Shown here: positions 1 through 10,666 of the stretch, one piece after another
Position numbering within the stretch: position 1 is the stretch's first letter
How the letters are laid out: each line of letters starts with the position of its first letter
Source of the DNA: Ostrinia nubilalis
Taxonomy: Eukaryota; Arthropoda; Insecta; Lepidoptera; Crambidae
Reading direction: 5' to 3'
Assembly: GCF_963855985.1 (NCBI RefSeq)
Contig: NC_087116.1
Span: forward strand, 6,907,001 to 6,971,000
DNA length: 64,000 nt
Notes under the pieces: model-generated
What the model was told of the DNA's origin: nothing
Database searches by the model: none
What the model saw: only the letters and a program-made list of their open reading frames with translations
Position numbers and translations under genes: made by a program

Positions 1-164
1 TCCTATGTTCTTCTGATTAATTTCATTGCGGGTCCAATGACAGTTTAACTTTCCCCCGGGACAAACTTGACCTTCACTGGTTGGGTTTTTATTAGCGGTC
101 AAGCTGTAGATCCTGGCTACACAGGATTGCAGTGGTGGGAACGAGAGGTGGGAATAGTCCCGTA
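1..164 (-). repeat. Interspersed repeat family A
   Basis: Family A reads, in plus orientation, from GGGACTATTCCCACC through the AGGATCTACAGCTTGACCGC core to ACGAAATTAATCAGAAG, about 160 bp. At least ten other copies occur in the window. This one is reversed and nearly full length. The coding status of its parent element is unknown. Confidence 0.75.
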
Positions 165-402
165 TTTTGAGGTAGCTGAGCTAGCACTTGTAGTTTCTGA
201 GAGTTCGTGACCTTTCGTTTTATACATACATAGATTTTCTTTATTAGGAAAACTTCCGCATATATGATAAGTTATTGCCACCGCGCTCGAACGGAGGTTC
301 GAACCGCCACCCACGCTCTGATAGCGGTACACGCATTATCATATCGGACCGTTACGAACAAGACAACAGATATGTGATCAATGGATGAGACGTAGTCTTG
401 GA

Positions 403-461
403 CATAGACTTTTTGGCCACTTTGGGTGTCGCGAACTATTCGACGCTGACTGTACTGTACG
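403..461. repeat. MITE-S, one end only
   Basis: The terminal part TTTTTGGCCACTTTGGGTGT to GCTGACTGTAC matches one half of the fuller palindromic copies at 26163 and 43811. Confidence 0.65.
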
Positions 462-469
462 GCTAGCAC

Positions 470-970
470 GAAAAACTTTCGAGTTCAAATCGTTTGCGTA
501 CTCGAATCGACATCAAAAGATTTAGTAAGAAAACTACAACAGCGCCCTTGTGAACGTGTCGTAAAGTGACGGACGTATAAAACACTTTTATACAAGGGCA
601 CTTCTTCGAAATCGCATTCTTCGGCTGATTCATATGGACAAATTTCAAATTCAATTTTAGGTTTGTAACATAGACTCATATGAAAATAGGTACACCCAAT
701 AACATATATTTGGATAAGGGACTCGTTTTTGTAAAGTAGTTTTCAAGATATCGACGTTCAAATATTTTGTGCCCATATGAATCAGAATTTGTTACATATT
801 AATCAAAAACAGAAATAAAATTTATGATATTTATGTACAATTGGCTCTAAATTAAGAAAATAATCTTATTATAACAAAAACAATGATCTGTTGTTATAAA
901 AAAATGCAACGATTCCACAATAATTCGTGAAAAAACATTATTTTGAAACTTTAGTATACATCCATAATAT
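470..970. other. Intron 4, no recognisable feature
   Basis: AT-rich sequence with no convincing ORF, repeat or RNA. A CCATATGAATCA motif at 773-784 recurs further right. Confidence 0.5.
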
Positions 971-971
971 T

Positions 972-1300
972 TTGTCATCATCATAATCATTTCAACTGAA
1001 CATAAGCCTCTCCCAATGATTTCCATAATGACCGGTTGGTAGCGGCCTGCATCCTGCGCCTTCCTGTGGGAGGAGGTTCTACATTGAGCTTTCCGGCACG
1101 TAGCTTCCACTCCAGAAACGTGCTATCCCATCAGAAATCATTTCTGTATACTATGTGTCCTGCCCATTATCACTTCAGCTTGCTAAAACATCGGACTATG
1201 CCACCATGCGACTTTAGATCGTTTACGGATCTCCTCATTACAGATTCGATTGCATAAAAAAACAAGCATAGTCCACTCCATAGTACACTATGCAACTTTG
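972..1300 (-). mobile_element. RTE-type LINE 3' tail, degraded
   Basis: This is reverse-oriented sequence of the LINE C-terminus (core AGGACGTCCACTGCTGAACA in the family). It starts at a CATCAT tail near 975 and extends into the KLKWQWAG and EEIRKR coding part with many substitutions. Confidence 0.7.
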
Positions 1301-1439
1301 TGGTTCGTAAGCCTACAGTGAGAGGCCGCTTTTCAGAACAATTTGTCATCACTGATAAACACACACTGGATGTAGACCTTTATCTTATGGCACTAAGGTA
1401 TTTTAGATGACTCTACTGAGCTGTATCACTTATCCAAGC

Positions 1440-1600
1440 TATTGTTGTTAAGACGTCCACCTACAAGGTGAAGAAGGTGAGATGAGCTTATAGAGGTTGT
1501 AGCAATGGCAATCAGTTAATCTCGAAATCATTGGAGGCCTATGCTCAGCAGTATATTATTATGTGCTATGGACGCCATAAGTGTAGCTGAAATAATAATA
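1440..1600 (+). mobile_element. RTE-type LINE 3' tail, highly degraded, opposite orientation
   Basis: GACGTCCACCTACAAGGTG and GGAGGCCTATGCTCAGCAG are recognisable. The copy points away from the reversed copy at 972-1300, so the two form a loose inverted pair. Confidence 0.5.
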
Positions 1601-2673
1601 AAAGTAAATAAATCGTTGGGCAATTTCATACAGCGCCATTTAGCTACAAAATAAGCAACGAATATGCTTGTGTTATGGTTGCTAGCTTAACGGATATACT
1701 ACTTATTTACTGTTTAAACACAAATTATTATTAACATAAAAATGATAAGGTTTTTTTTTATTCATAACAAGACCGCAATCGCACCTGGTCTTAAGTGAGA
1801 TGCAGTCTGGGATGTCATTCTTAGTTAAAAAACCCTTTTTTGGTGCTTGAAAGACCAAAAACTAATTTATTTTATGATTCATATAGGGCCCTGACCATAT
1901 GAATCACGCACAGATAAATCAGTTTTTTGCCTAAAATCGAGCAAAACTCGTCATACATACAGACTACAGTGTTGTCATTTTTCTACATGATTATATAACC
2001 CAAAAGCATCACAAGAAAGACAGATTAGATTTTTAATGCAATAATGTAATTTTATAAAGTAGGCATTGTAATCAGCATGCCACCTGAACCAAGCACAGAT
2101 GAATCAAGTATTTGCCTTCGTCACACCGGGTTCTAAGCCAACCAGCTCCACGTCTGCCTTCTAGCTCATCCGTTGCAAGATGGGCTTGCCTCCACGCCAG
2201 AAACCAGACTCTCATGACTAAAACCTGACCAGTTATGGTCAAGAACAGCTCACGCCATATGAATCAGTATTTTATGCCGGACACTGCTTATTTATTTTTT
2301 TGCGAACAAACTAACTTAATTAAAATTATGACACATTTTTTTTGTAGAAGGACAACTCATTAGCTTTCGAAATAATTTTAATTTATATTGATATATCAAA
2401 AGGAAAATGCTACATCAACCATTTTGTTCCGGAAAATGGCTAACGGACACACCATATGAATCAGAGAATCACACTTCAAATATTTTTATTTTGTATAAAG
2501 ACAGAAATTATGTCAAAAATGTAATTTGCGCCAGATAGGGCTATAGCTAAGCTATACGAAAAAAAATATTGCATGCCATTTTGTTAGTTGGTTACAGAAC
2601 TATACCCAAAGACATCGAAAATTTTGCCTCCGAAGAAATACCCACAAGCGTTTATTTAACTTGCAAAAGTAGG
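1600..2673. other. Intron 4, mostly unassigned
   Basis: A family F fragment (ACCGCAATCGCACCTGG) lies at 1769-1812. CCATATGAATCA recurs at 1895, 2255 and 2452, with an inverted copy at 1875. Otherwise AT-rich with no ORF worth calling. Confidence 0.5.
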
Positions 2674-2901
2674 TAGGGTAAACTGCCAGTCATTGGACAC
2701 TTAAAGGAGTTATTGGACAGTTATTTATTGAATTAAAAATAGGATTTCTATTTCAACAACTAAGAGATTCCGACTGATGAAGTTAAAAGGGCGTTAAGTT
2801 GTAATTTGTATTTGAAGGAATAAGTATTCATTCATTTTATGGACATTCAAAGGGCGTTTGTCCAATGATTGGCAGCGCCCAATGACTGTCGGTTTACCCT
2901 A
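2674..2901. mobile_element. MITE, 228 bp
   Basis: The terminal inverted repeats are TAGGGTAAACTGCCAGTCAT on the left and ATGACTGTCGGTTTACCCTA on the right, with a few mismatches. The interior is AT-rich and non-coding. Confidence 0.7.
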
Positions 2902-3399
2902 CGTATGTTTAAATCAAATCTTGCAAGCAATTAGACACACTTCCTGACCGATTGAGCTTTTTTGCATACAGCTTTAGTTCTGGTGAAAATACAATGGGAA
3001 ATACTCATTGTGTTTAATTTTTAATTTCAATATGGTCGCCACTGCAAGATGGCGGATTAAATACTACTTAGGAAGATCATTTCTGACCGCTTGCAAAGCC
3101 TAATTTATTTCTTTATTAATAGGTACAGTTACAGTACCTACATAGAATACCACTTATTTAGGAAAAATACAGCTACAATCATAGTTTTTTTCTTTACAGA
3201 CCCACGAAATTATGTCTCTTCCACACATTACTTCTATATCTATGTAAATGGTATGGAATACATAAATTAATGTATTTTCGCCAAACACATTCCAAACTGG
3301 TTTCCTTATTTGGCTCGTCGCGTCAGAATCGCGTCAAATAGGTATGTCACATAACTTAGAAACGTCACGCAAACGTAAAACAACCTTCTTTTGTCTTAT
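2902..3399. other. Intron 4, no recognisable feature
   Basis: AT-rich; nothing identified. Confidence 0.5.
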
Positions 3400-3582
3400 G
3401 ATCATCAGGTCATTTAGTCTCCACTGCAGGAGCACGACCCTCTAATTTACCAGCAAATGGAGGATTTGTCCTACACTCCCCACGCTGGCCAGACGGGTTG
3501 GGGAGGCCTGATGTTCGCATATTTGTCCCTTAGTCGCTTACGACATCCACTGGAAGAGTGGTCCTGTAATCCTGTCGTATTT
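3400..3582 (-). repeat. Interspersed repeat family G
   Basis: The core is CCCCACGCTGGCCAGACGGG. On the sense strand the family ends AGACTAAATGACCTGATGAT, so an ATG-type 3' tail suggests a LINE-mobilised element. This copy is reversed and almost complete. Confidence 0.7.
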
Positions 3583-3607
3583 ATACGGAATAACACGGCT
3601 AATGGGT

Positions 3608-3722
3608 CATCATCATCATCATTTCAGCCACAAAACGTCCACTGCTGAACATAGGCCCCAATGATTTCCACATCGCCCGGTTGGTAGCGGCCTGCATCCA
3701 GCGCCTTCCTGCTACCTTTATG
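3608..3722 (-). mobile_element. RTE-type LINE 3' tail
   Basis: The CATCATCAT tail at 3608 is followed by the reversed C-terminal codons of the LINE (YVQQWT, AATNR, KRW). Confidence 0.8.
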
Positions 3723-4082
3723 AGCTAATGAGCCATCCTAATTTATATCTTTTTGACAATAAAAGTCACTTTACTGTATTAAAAAATGGACTGTACGTTT
3801 TTGAATATTCAACACGGTGTGGATATCACACGGCGTATTACATAACAATTAAGAGAAAGTATCTACTTTCACGCCATGGCGTTTTCGAAAAGAATAAGAT
3901 GTATTTGTATGTTAGTGGGAATTTAAGGGTTGCAAATGTACTTTTCAGGATTTATTCAGTATTAATTAAAAAACAGGAATAAATGCCACTCTTTTAGCTA
4001 AATGCTTAGGCATAGGTACTTTTTCTATCATGATTAGATGAATGTAAACTACCTGCTTTATAAAAAACTCAAAACTCATTAA
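3723..4082. other. Intron 4, unassigned
   Basis: An 84-codon open frame (3728-3982, plus) has no recognisable motif and sits in AT-rich DNA, so it is not called as a gene. Confidence 0.4.
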
Positions 4083-4200
4083 AACTCGTTTTATTTTTGC
4101 ATGAAGGCTTTTCAAAAAGCACTTTTACACGCCCCAGTATTAATTCTACCACTGCTTAGGGACAATAAATGGGCCAGTGCTGAGAAGAAAATTGTAGAGC
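4083..4200 (-). repeat. Interspersed repeat family H
   Basis: Family H reads, sense strand, CTTGCGCTGCTTCTTCTCAG ... GTAGGGTTAATACTGGGACG ... AATAAATGAG. This copy is reversed and lacks the 5' third. Confidence 0.7.
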
Positions 4201-4249
4201 TTGTACTATTTAATAAAATAACGTATAAATTTAATAAAATCACCATTAT

Positions 4250-4340
4250 CAGTCTCCACTGCATGAGCACGACCCTCTAATTTACCAGAGGCAAAGGAAA
4301 AATTTAATTTTGAACTACCCCACTCTGGCCAGATTTTGTA
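4250..4340 (-). repeat. Family G fragment
   Basis: CTCCACTGCATGAGCACGAC and CCCCACTCTGGCCAG are present; the remainder has diverged. Confidence 0.55.
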
Positions 4341-4375
4341 AGGAAGTAGGGAGGGACTGAGGATTGAAATAGGAA

Positions 4376-4700
4376 TGTTTCCTGGGTAAAAAAGCATTTC
4401 GTCGGTTACCTTATCAAAAAATACTCGACACGTATTTTTCACTTTTTCAAACTAACGAAAATTGAAAGAGATAAAGCGCGCCAAAGTTCTAAAGAAGCCT
4501 GTGACGTCAAGGCGTGCTTAAAAGTGTAGCACTTTGCGTGCGACGTCACGCGTTCGTAATTAAATTTTCTTGTCATTGCATCGAAAACTAAAAAGTAAAA
4601 ATCAAGGCCACAACTCAAAAACCTACTTCTAGCGTGTACTTTAACCACACATTTAGCAAAATGGCCGATACGTGGTCGCATTAACCATATTAGCGACAAT
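4376..4700. repeat. Dispersed element I, copy 1
   Basis: About 300 bp shared with 10735-11075, from TTTCCTGGGTAAAAAA through AAATACTCGACACGTATTTT to GTCACGCG. No terminal repeats were identified. Confidence 0.6.
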
Positions 4701-4917
4701 AACCGCTAATCGCCAATTTTCTAAATCACACTGTGTTAAGTGAAACTGGGCTTCGCGTGGTGAAATATTTTTAAAACTAGCAGTTATTCACTTTCTAGTG
4801 GACTGGTTCTGGATTTGATTCCTAGCTAGAGTCAATTGAATGGTATTCTTAATTTTATAGTTCACCTGGCTAGCTACCACCATCTTAACTAAGTCTGACG
4901 CCATAACAACAATGTTA

Positions 4918-5113
4918 TAGAACGTTTCATCCAAGAAGACGCGCCCCACCTATTTTTGGTCTCGGTCGCGCAGGGTGCAGGGAATTTGATTCGAGCAATC
5001 CGAGCGTCATTATTGTAGTGTGCGTGTGCACACATGGATAATTTTCGTGTACCGATAACACTCTAACATTAGCGGGAGAATGGCGGGGCGCGTCTTCGTG
5101 GATGAAACGATCT
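4918..5113. mobile_element. MITE-J (GCGTCTTCGTGGATGAAACG ends)
   Basis: About 196 bp with 25-30 bp terminal inverted repeats (family end GATCGTTTCATCCACGAAG). It interrupts SINE1 and ends directly beside the fold-back element at 5117. Other copies are at 12795 and 41221. Confidence 0.8.
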
Positions 5114-5116
5114 ATA

Positions 5117-6219
5117 CAGTGTGAGTCACGTTAAAGTGTACATATGAAATAAATTAAACTAAAGCTATTTTTATCGACAAAAAAGAGGTCAAATTTCTTT
5201 TTTCTTTTTTTTTTAAAATTTTTTATAGATTTTTTTTCTTCCAATTACTTATTGTAAAGAAAACGTAATAACTTTTAAACTAAGCGATATATCCTGATAA
5301 AATAAAAACAGTAATAATGCTAAATGATAGGCGATACTAAAAAAATACATAAAATACACAAAAAAGGCCAACAAATAATAAAAAATGATACTTTTTGAAA
5401 AAAATCTGCTTTTAAATTCGTGTTTTTTTGGTTATTTGATAAATTTCTCCAAAAAATGCCCCTATAACCGGTGATTTTTATTACTTTGTATTATTCTCTA
5501 TCGTATTACCTTCGTAAAACCAAAAATCGCATGTCTCTATCCCTATCACAACGTTTGCAATGATCGTTTGAACTAAGCTTCTCCGGGCGCGCCATTCAAC
5601 GCTTCGTTAACAACGAAACTGAAAATGGCTCTAGATTTGTAATTTTGATAAAGACAAGTTAGATTTCAAATAAAAACAAAAGATTTCGAAGTAAAATAAG
5701 CATTTTAGTTAAAATTAAAATTGTCTCTACCTGTAGCGGAGAATAATGTTGTGGCAGGCCTTTGTTCAAACAATCATAGCAAATGTTGTGATAGGGATAG
5801 AGACATGCTATTTTTGGTTTTACAAAGATAATACGATAGAGAATAATACAAAGTAATAAAAACCACCTGTTATAGGGGCATTTTTTGGAGAAATTTATCA
5901 AATAACCAAAAAAACACGAATTTAAAAGCAGTTTTTTTTCAAAAAGTATCATTTTTTATTATTTGTTGGCATTTTTTGTGTATTTTATGTATTTTTTTAG
6001 TATCGTTTGTTATTTAGCATTATTACTGTTTTTATTTTATCAGGATATACCGCTTAGTTTAAAAGTTATTACGTTTTCTTTACAATAAGTAATTGGAAGA
6101 AAAAAAATTCTATAAAAAATAAAAAAAAATCTCAAAAAATTTTTGACCTCTTTTTTGTCGATAAAAATAGGTCTAGTTTCATCTATTTTCATATGTACAC
6201 TTTAACGTGACTCACACTG
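5117..6219. mobile_element. 1.1-kb fold-back element with about 450-bp inverted arms
   Basis: The outer end CAGTGTGAGTCACGTTAAAG recurs inverted at 6219. The arms (5117 to about 5572; about 5762 to 6219) are near-mirror images with small indels around a 190-bp centre. A TA dinucleotide flanks both ends (5115-5116, 6220-6221), as in TA-targeting DNA elements. No transposase was seen. Confidence 0.85.
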
Positions 6220-6344
6220 TATAACAGCATTGTTGTCTAGCTCTTAACTACCGGTAGAGGTAAGATAGTCAGTTCCTCTGTGGTTGAGGATTTCGGGTGA
6301 AGCTCGCTTTCACCTTCGGCCTGATCATCACTTACCATGGACAA

Positions 6345-6596
6345 TAATCTATATCTATGAAAGCGAAAGGTAACTGACTGATTGACTGACTGACTGACTG
6401 ACTGATTGACTGACTGACTCACTCACTCATCACGAAATCTCAGAAACTACAAGTGCTAGGAGTCTCAAATTTTGCATGGGGGTTCCTTTTAGAACGTAGG
6501 TGATCACTATTTAAGGCGGGATTTTGCAAAATTCAACCCCTAAGGTGGTAAAACGGGGTCCACGCGTACGAAGTCGCGGGCGGCCGCTAGTGGGAT
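6345..6596 (+). repeat. Interspersed repeat family E with (GACT)n microsatellite
   Basis: A GACT-type microsatellite (6372-6425) is followed by CGAAATCTCAGAAACTACAA, TTTTGCATGGGGGTTCCTTT and the end ACGCGTACGAAGTCGCGGGC. Further copies are at 37015, 48640 and 54632. Confidence 0.75.
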
Positions 6597-6856
6597 ATAA
6601 ATGAAGGGGACCTAAAGAACAAGTTATTTGTTGCTACCATATCGACGCGTGCGCAAGTCTGGCGTTGTTAACAGTAACGCGTCACGCGCCACTTGCCGTT
6701 CCGATCCGTGGTTCGTATGCGCACCACGGCTCGGACTGATCATACATTTCTATGTATGTGTTACGATCAAGTTAAATACCTAGCGGAATAGAGCAACAAA
6801 GGACAGAGCGAGCGAGATGTCACTAGCAGCAACACTGTGTGATAAAAAGAGATGCG
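6597..6856. other. Unassigned segment, locally CpG-rich
   Basis: Includes GTAACGCGTCACGCGCC and GACAGAGCGAGCGAGATG. There is no gene evidence; the right part may belong to the end of the element starting at 6857. Confidence 0.35.
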
Positions 6857-8168
6857 TGATTCGACGTGGCGTCTTTCCGTTCTGTACATGGCCAGAACGC
6901 ACCCATAGGAAACTGCTCGTGTATATTTTGGAGTGTCTCTTTGTAAGTCGGTCACTACAAACTATACACGAATTTTGCGTACTGATCGTGTATAGTTTGT
7001 GTCGTGGATGGATTCCGTCTTCGCTCCAAACTATACTACACCACTTACAGTTGACTAGAGTGTGTTTAGTTTATTTGATTTAATAAAATATGGAATTATA
7101 TTTAAAATTATTACATTTATTAGATATTATGCTCGTGCTTTGTCCTCGAGATTAGAAATAAGAACTACCTATGTAGATCACGTACGGTGATGCCATTTTT
7201 AAATTCATTAATTTTTACATAAAATATTATTATTTTACTGAATCTACATATTATTATAATAAATCTAGATTTATAACACTAATGTAAGTGGTTTCTGAAA
7301 TTAAATTGATTAGGTAGATTTCAAATTAAATAACAATTATTTATTAGTGAGAGTGAATGAAGAAAGTTAAACGTGCATTATTAACTAAAATTGTCGACCG
7401 TTCGGTGTAGTGGTTCGAAACGGATAACTGTTCCGGAGGTAGCGGGTTCGATTCCCGCACAGTACAAACATTAATTTGTGTGCATGAACATATTTTGATA
7501 TTTGTTTGTATTGGACTGGGTGTCTTCTATGTATAATAAGTATGTATTTACAAAAAAGTATTTAAGTATGTTTATATCCGTTATCTAGTACCCATAGTAC
7601 AAGCTTTGCTTAGTTTGGGACTAGAAGCGCAGTGTAAAATGTCCAGGGATATTCATTTTTATTTATAAGCTTTTATCTCAAGAACAAAAATCATTTTCAC
7701 ATACATAATTCTTAATTTCAGAGTTATTCAGCCCCAAAACAAATATCTTTTCTATGGCAGAATATGAAACACCAAAAAGCTCTTTATCAAAACAATGGCA
7801 TGTGTCGAAATTGATTCAATGTTTAAAGTAGACACGCAGTTATGAATTAATATGTAATAGAAAGAGAGGTAAATAAGTCAAAATGACGAGCATGCAACTA
7901 AGTACTCGCGTATACATTGTAATCGCGAACTTATTAAAATACATACATGATTAGTCCGTATGCGTACTGACGATGTATATTTTGGAGTAAGATAATTGAC
8001 CTAAGTCACTACAAAGTATACGCGAGCAGTACGCAGCGTATGCGTACTGGTCGTGTATAGTTTGGAGGAGCTTAGTAAAAAAAGTCACATCCAAACTATA
8101 CTCGATTAGTTTCACACCCTTGCGTTCTGGCTATGTATAGAATGGAAAGACGCTTCGACGTGACACTA
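6857..8168. mobile_element. Non-autonomous DNA element with subterminal repeats, about 1.3 kb
   Basis: The left end (TTCGACGTGGCGTCTTTCCG to CCAGAACGCAC) is mirrored at the right (TGCGTTCTGGCTATG to ACGCTTCGACGTGACAC). Just inside each end, TCGTGTATAGTTTGG-type motifs recur in both orientations (6930-7045 and 7965-8105). Dense subterminal repeats are typical of transposase-binding regions. A SINE2 copy sits inside. No coding capacity was seen. Confidence 0.65.
7394..7672 (+). mobile_element. tRNA-derived SINE2
   Basis: The head CGTTCGGTGTAGTGGTTCG (A-box-like) and GGGTTCGATTCCCGC (B box) is followed by a body ending GTTTGGGACTAGAAGCGCAG and TGTAAAATGTCCAGGGATAT, then an AT-rich tail. A second copy is at 56832. 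Confidence 0.85.
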
Positions 8169-8263
8169 TCTTAACAGAACCGTTTTTGCAACTATTTGAT
8201 TTCGTTAGCACTCATTGGCACGCTGAAAATATGAGCTCTAATATTTTTTTACGCGCGTGAATT

Positions 8264-8450
8264 TTTGCAAGCAGGCTTTTAAAAAGCACTTTTACACGTC
8301 CCAGTATTAACCCTACCACTGCTTCGGGACAATAAATGCGCCAGTGCTGAGAAGAAGCAGCGCAAGAAACTCAGTCACTATTGTCAGCCTCTTTTTCAAG
8401 GATCTGTGGGTCTAGTCAAAGTGCATAAAATATTATAATCGCAAACCAGT
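8264..8450 (-). repeat. Family H, nearly complete
   Basis: A reversed copy running from GCAAGCAGGCTTTTAAAAAG to CTATTGTCAGCCTCTTTTTC. Confidence 0.75.
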
Positions 8451-8835
8451 CGAAAAGTGATCGAAAGGCCTTTTTGTATGGAGTATTGACGGATTCGATT
8501 TTCGATATCATCAAAAAGTGCAACTTATCTTGGGGGAAGTTTTTCTGTAAAAATACGGGCAAAGCCGCTGGCAGAAGTTAGCTGTGCATTATAAAATCTA
8601 TAATCAATTGCCTTAATGATACTCATGATCTTGAATGACAGATGATGTATACCTTAATGACTGGACAATTTACATCAATTACATGTAATTTTTATCCGCG
8701 GTTACGTTCTGCGTATTGTAATTAGTTACTGAGTGTTTTGATTAATGCGGTAAGAATGCTTGTCATTGCTTGAATGTTGTTATTATTTTAATTTAACAGG
8801 ATGTTATTATAAAAAACATAACACTCACTTGCTTA
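8451..8835. other. Intron 4, no recognisable feature
   Basis: AT-rich; nothing identified. Confidence 0.5.
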
Positions 8836-9138
8836 AAAAAAAAAATAAAACCGACTCCAAAAAACCTACACTAAAACGTAGAAAAATAATTACTAATTAC
8901 CTACTTATTTATTAGGACGAATTATTAATATTTATGTAGGTATACCATGATTGATACTTCTGGAGTCGGTGCCAAGATTATGAAACATGTAAAGTTTGCC
9001 TGCACCGACTCCAAAAGTATCAATCATGGTATACCTACATAAATATTAATAATTCGTCCTAATAAATAAGTAGGTAATTAGTAATTATTTTTCTACGTTT
9101 TAGTGTAGGTTTTTTGGAGTCGGTTTTATTTTTTTTTA
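8836..9138. repeat. Near-perfect 137-bp-arm palindrome
   Basis: The left arm (8836-8972) starts at an A-run and AAAACCGACTCCAAAAAACC. The right arm (9002-9138) is its almost exact reverse complement, with about 30 bases between. ACCGACTCCAAAA also closes the loop end, so the motif occurs four times. Non-coding fold-back structure. Confidence 0.85.
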
Positions 9139-9217
9139 TAAAATTTTACTTATTTCTTGCTTTTTAGTTAACTAATTATTACCTTGATGTTACCACTGAA
9201 GGTAGGCAGTACACTGA

Positions 9218-9552
9218 GACCAAAAAAAATTGGTTCATAATCGGCGGAGATATTGCGTATAAAAAAGTTCATCCCCAATTTTCCACCCTTGGGGGTGAAA
9301 TATTTTCTTCAAATTCGCATGAAACCACCCTTTTGATAATACCTATTCAACAAAAAAATAATCGTTCAAATTGGTTTATAATCGGCGGAGATATTGCGTA
9401 TAAAAAAGTTCATCCCCAATTTTCCACCCTTGGGGGTTGTTTTTTTATTATTAAATTTAAATGGGACCACCCTTGAGGTATTACCTATACGCCGAAAAAA
9501 GATTTGTTCAAATCGGTTCATAATTGGCGGAGTTATCGCGTAACAAACATAG

Positions 9553-9586
<34 letters not shown>

Positions 9587-9627
9587 ATACGGGTCGAATT
9601 GAGAACCTCCTTTTTTGAAGTCGGTTG
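9218..9627 (-). mobile_element. Element N, reversed and rearranged copy
   Basis: It ends at TTTTTTGAAGTCGGTTGA and carries two tandem blocks of ATATTGCGTATAAAAAAGTT plus CCACCCTTGGGGG, with a long A-run at 9551-9584. The other terminal repeat is missing. Complete copies are at 20508 and 35526. Confidence 0.7.
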
Positions 9628-10037
9628 AAAAGACAACGAAATGTTTAAGATACAGGTAAAATTGAAATAAAATAAATAAATTAAACCTGTATAACTGGCC
9701 CTGTTTACTAACTGATACCTAATTAACATGCAAAATCTTTCAACTTAAGTAAAAAAATGAGAATTTGGTAACGGTTTTTGTATAATGACATAATTAATTT
9801 ATATAATTTTATTAATATTTAACATTTTGACATTTTATAATTTTTATTAAATTTAACTGTTTGACATTTTATAAAATTGACATTGTTTTTATTTGACATT
9901 TAGAAATTAATGTATAATTTATTACTATTTAATTAATTTTTAGTCTGCACTCTGTATTAATTTTAACTGTGGAAATTTTGCTGATTTCTGTCCTATTTTT
10001 TGTGCGATTATTTGTCTGTATATCAAAATTGTTTGTT
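9628..10037. other. Intron 4, no recognisable feature
   Basis: Very AT-rich; nothing identified. Confidence 0.5.
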
Positions 10038-10152
10038 TCCCTAAGCAAATCGAACGCCCAGCGTTGAATAGTATCTGTGATTGGTTTATGTGTCACCCTG
10101 TGCGTCCACACGCACTGTGAGACCTCATAGTAATGTTTGTGAATACGGGCTG
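10038..10152. mobile_element. MITE-B, left end missing
   Basis: MITE-B is about 140 bp, with ends CGCCCGTATTCACAAAC and GTTTGTGAATACGGGCG and an interior CAATCACAGAGCTCTATTC. This copy lacks the left end and is followed by GATTT repeats. Confidence 0.75.
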
Positions 10153-10249
10153 ATTTGATTTGATTTGATTTAAGAATCTGAATTGCACTGTATCATTCTT
10201 GTATCATTATCATCATGAAACTTGGCAGTTATATGTAGATTAGGTGACA

Positions 10250-10440
10250 ATACAATATTATGGTACCATCGAGCTGGTCTGATGATGGGACTGGAAGGTG
10301 ACTATAGGAACTCCTAAACGAAACGGCGGAATCGCATCGAGTTTGGGTTCATTGGATTTGTCTTTTTGAGTACATTAGTGCTATGATGTCCAGGGTTCTG
10401 ATGATGAAGTCGGGAGGTGTATAGGAACTCCTAGACACAG
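10250..10440. repeat. Interspersed repeat with two related sub-blocks
   Basis: TCTGATGATGGGACTGGAAG...ATAGGAACTCCTAAACG recurs as TTCTGATGATGAAGTCGGG...ATAGGAACTCCTAGACA about 110 bp later. It looks like an old tandemly organised dispersed repeat. Confidence 0.5.
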
Positions 10441-10524
10441 CGGAATTTTTGGCCTTTTATTGCAGTAATTAAAGCGTGTTTTTAGTTTTTAAACTATTTT
10501 TTATGTGTATTTGATAATACTCAC

Positions 10525-10666
10525 CAGCATGGGAATGTTGGGCACGACCACAGCATCGTCGTCAGGCCCCGCGCTGAGTTCAGGCTGGAAGGTGTACGTC
10601 CTCCGGTAGTGGAACGAGAGGGTCCCGTTCTCGTTGTCGGTTATGTTAACCTTCTCCCACTCTTCC
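10525..10666 (-). CDS. SR-B exon 4: WEKVNIT to VPNIPML segment
   Basis: The acceptor TTTCCTCAG ends at 10667. The first base G completes Ser104 (TC|G), then 47 codons run from [14 protein letters not shown] through the RRTYTF strand to VVVPNIPML. Donor GTGAGT lies at 10524 in phase 0. In CD36 proteins GPYVY is followed directly by a WEK motif and a beta-strand ending in PNxPML, so order and spacing are right. Sequons are at N111 and N117. The next exon is not found in 1-10500, so intron 4 is longer than 10.5 kb. Confidence 0.92.

Larger units (their letters stand above)
4862..6341 (+). mobile_element. tRNA-derived SINE1 body, split by two later insertions
   Basis: The SINE1 segment GCTAGCTACCACCATCTTA to ACAACAATGTTA (4864-4917) resumes at 6222 with AACAGCATTGTTG and runs to the TTCGGCCTGATCATCACTTA part at 6341. 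The gap holds MITE-J and a fold-back element. The unbroken order is seen in the SINE1 copy at 51630. Confidence 0.75.

Noticed and set aside
1..10500. Remaining CD36 exons (disulfide region, second membrane segment)
   Set aside because: No minus-strand segment with CD36 motifs and splice sites was found here; they must lie further left.
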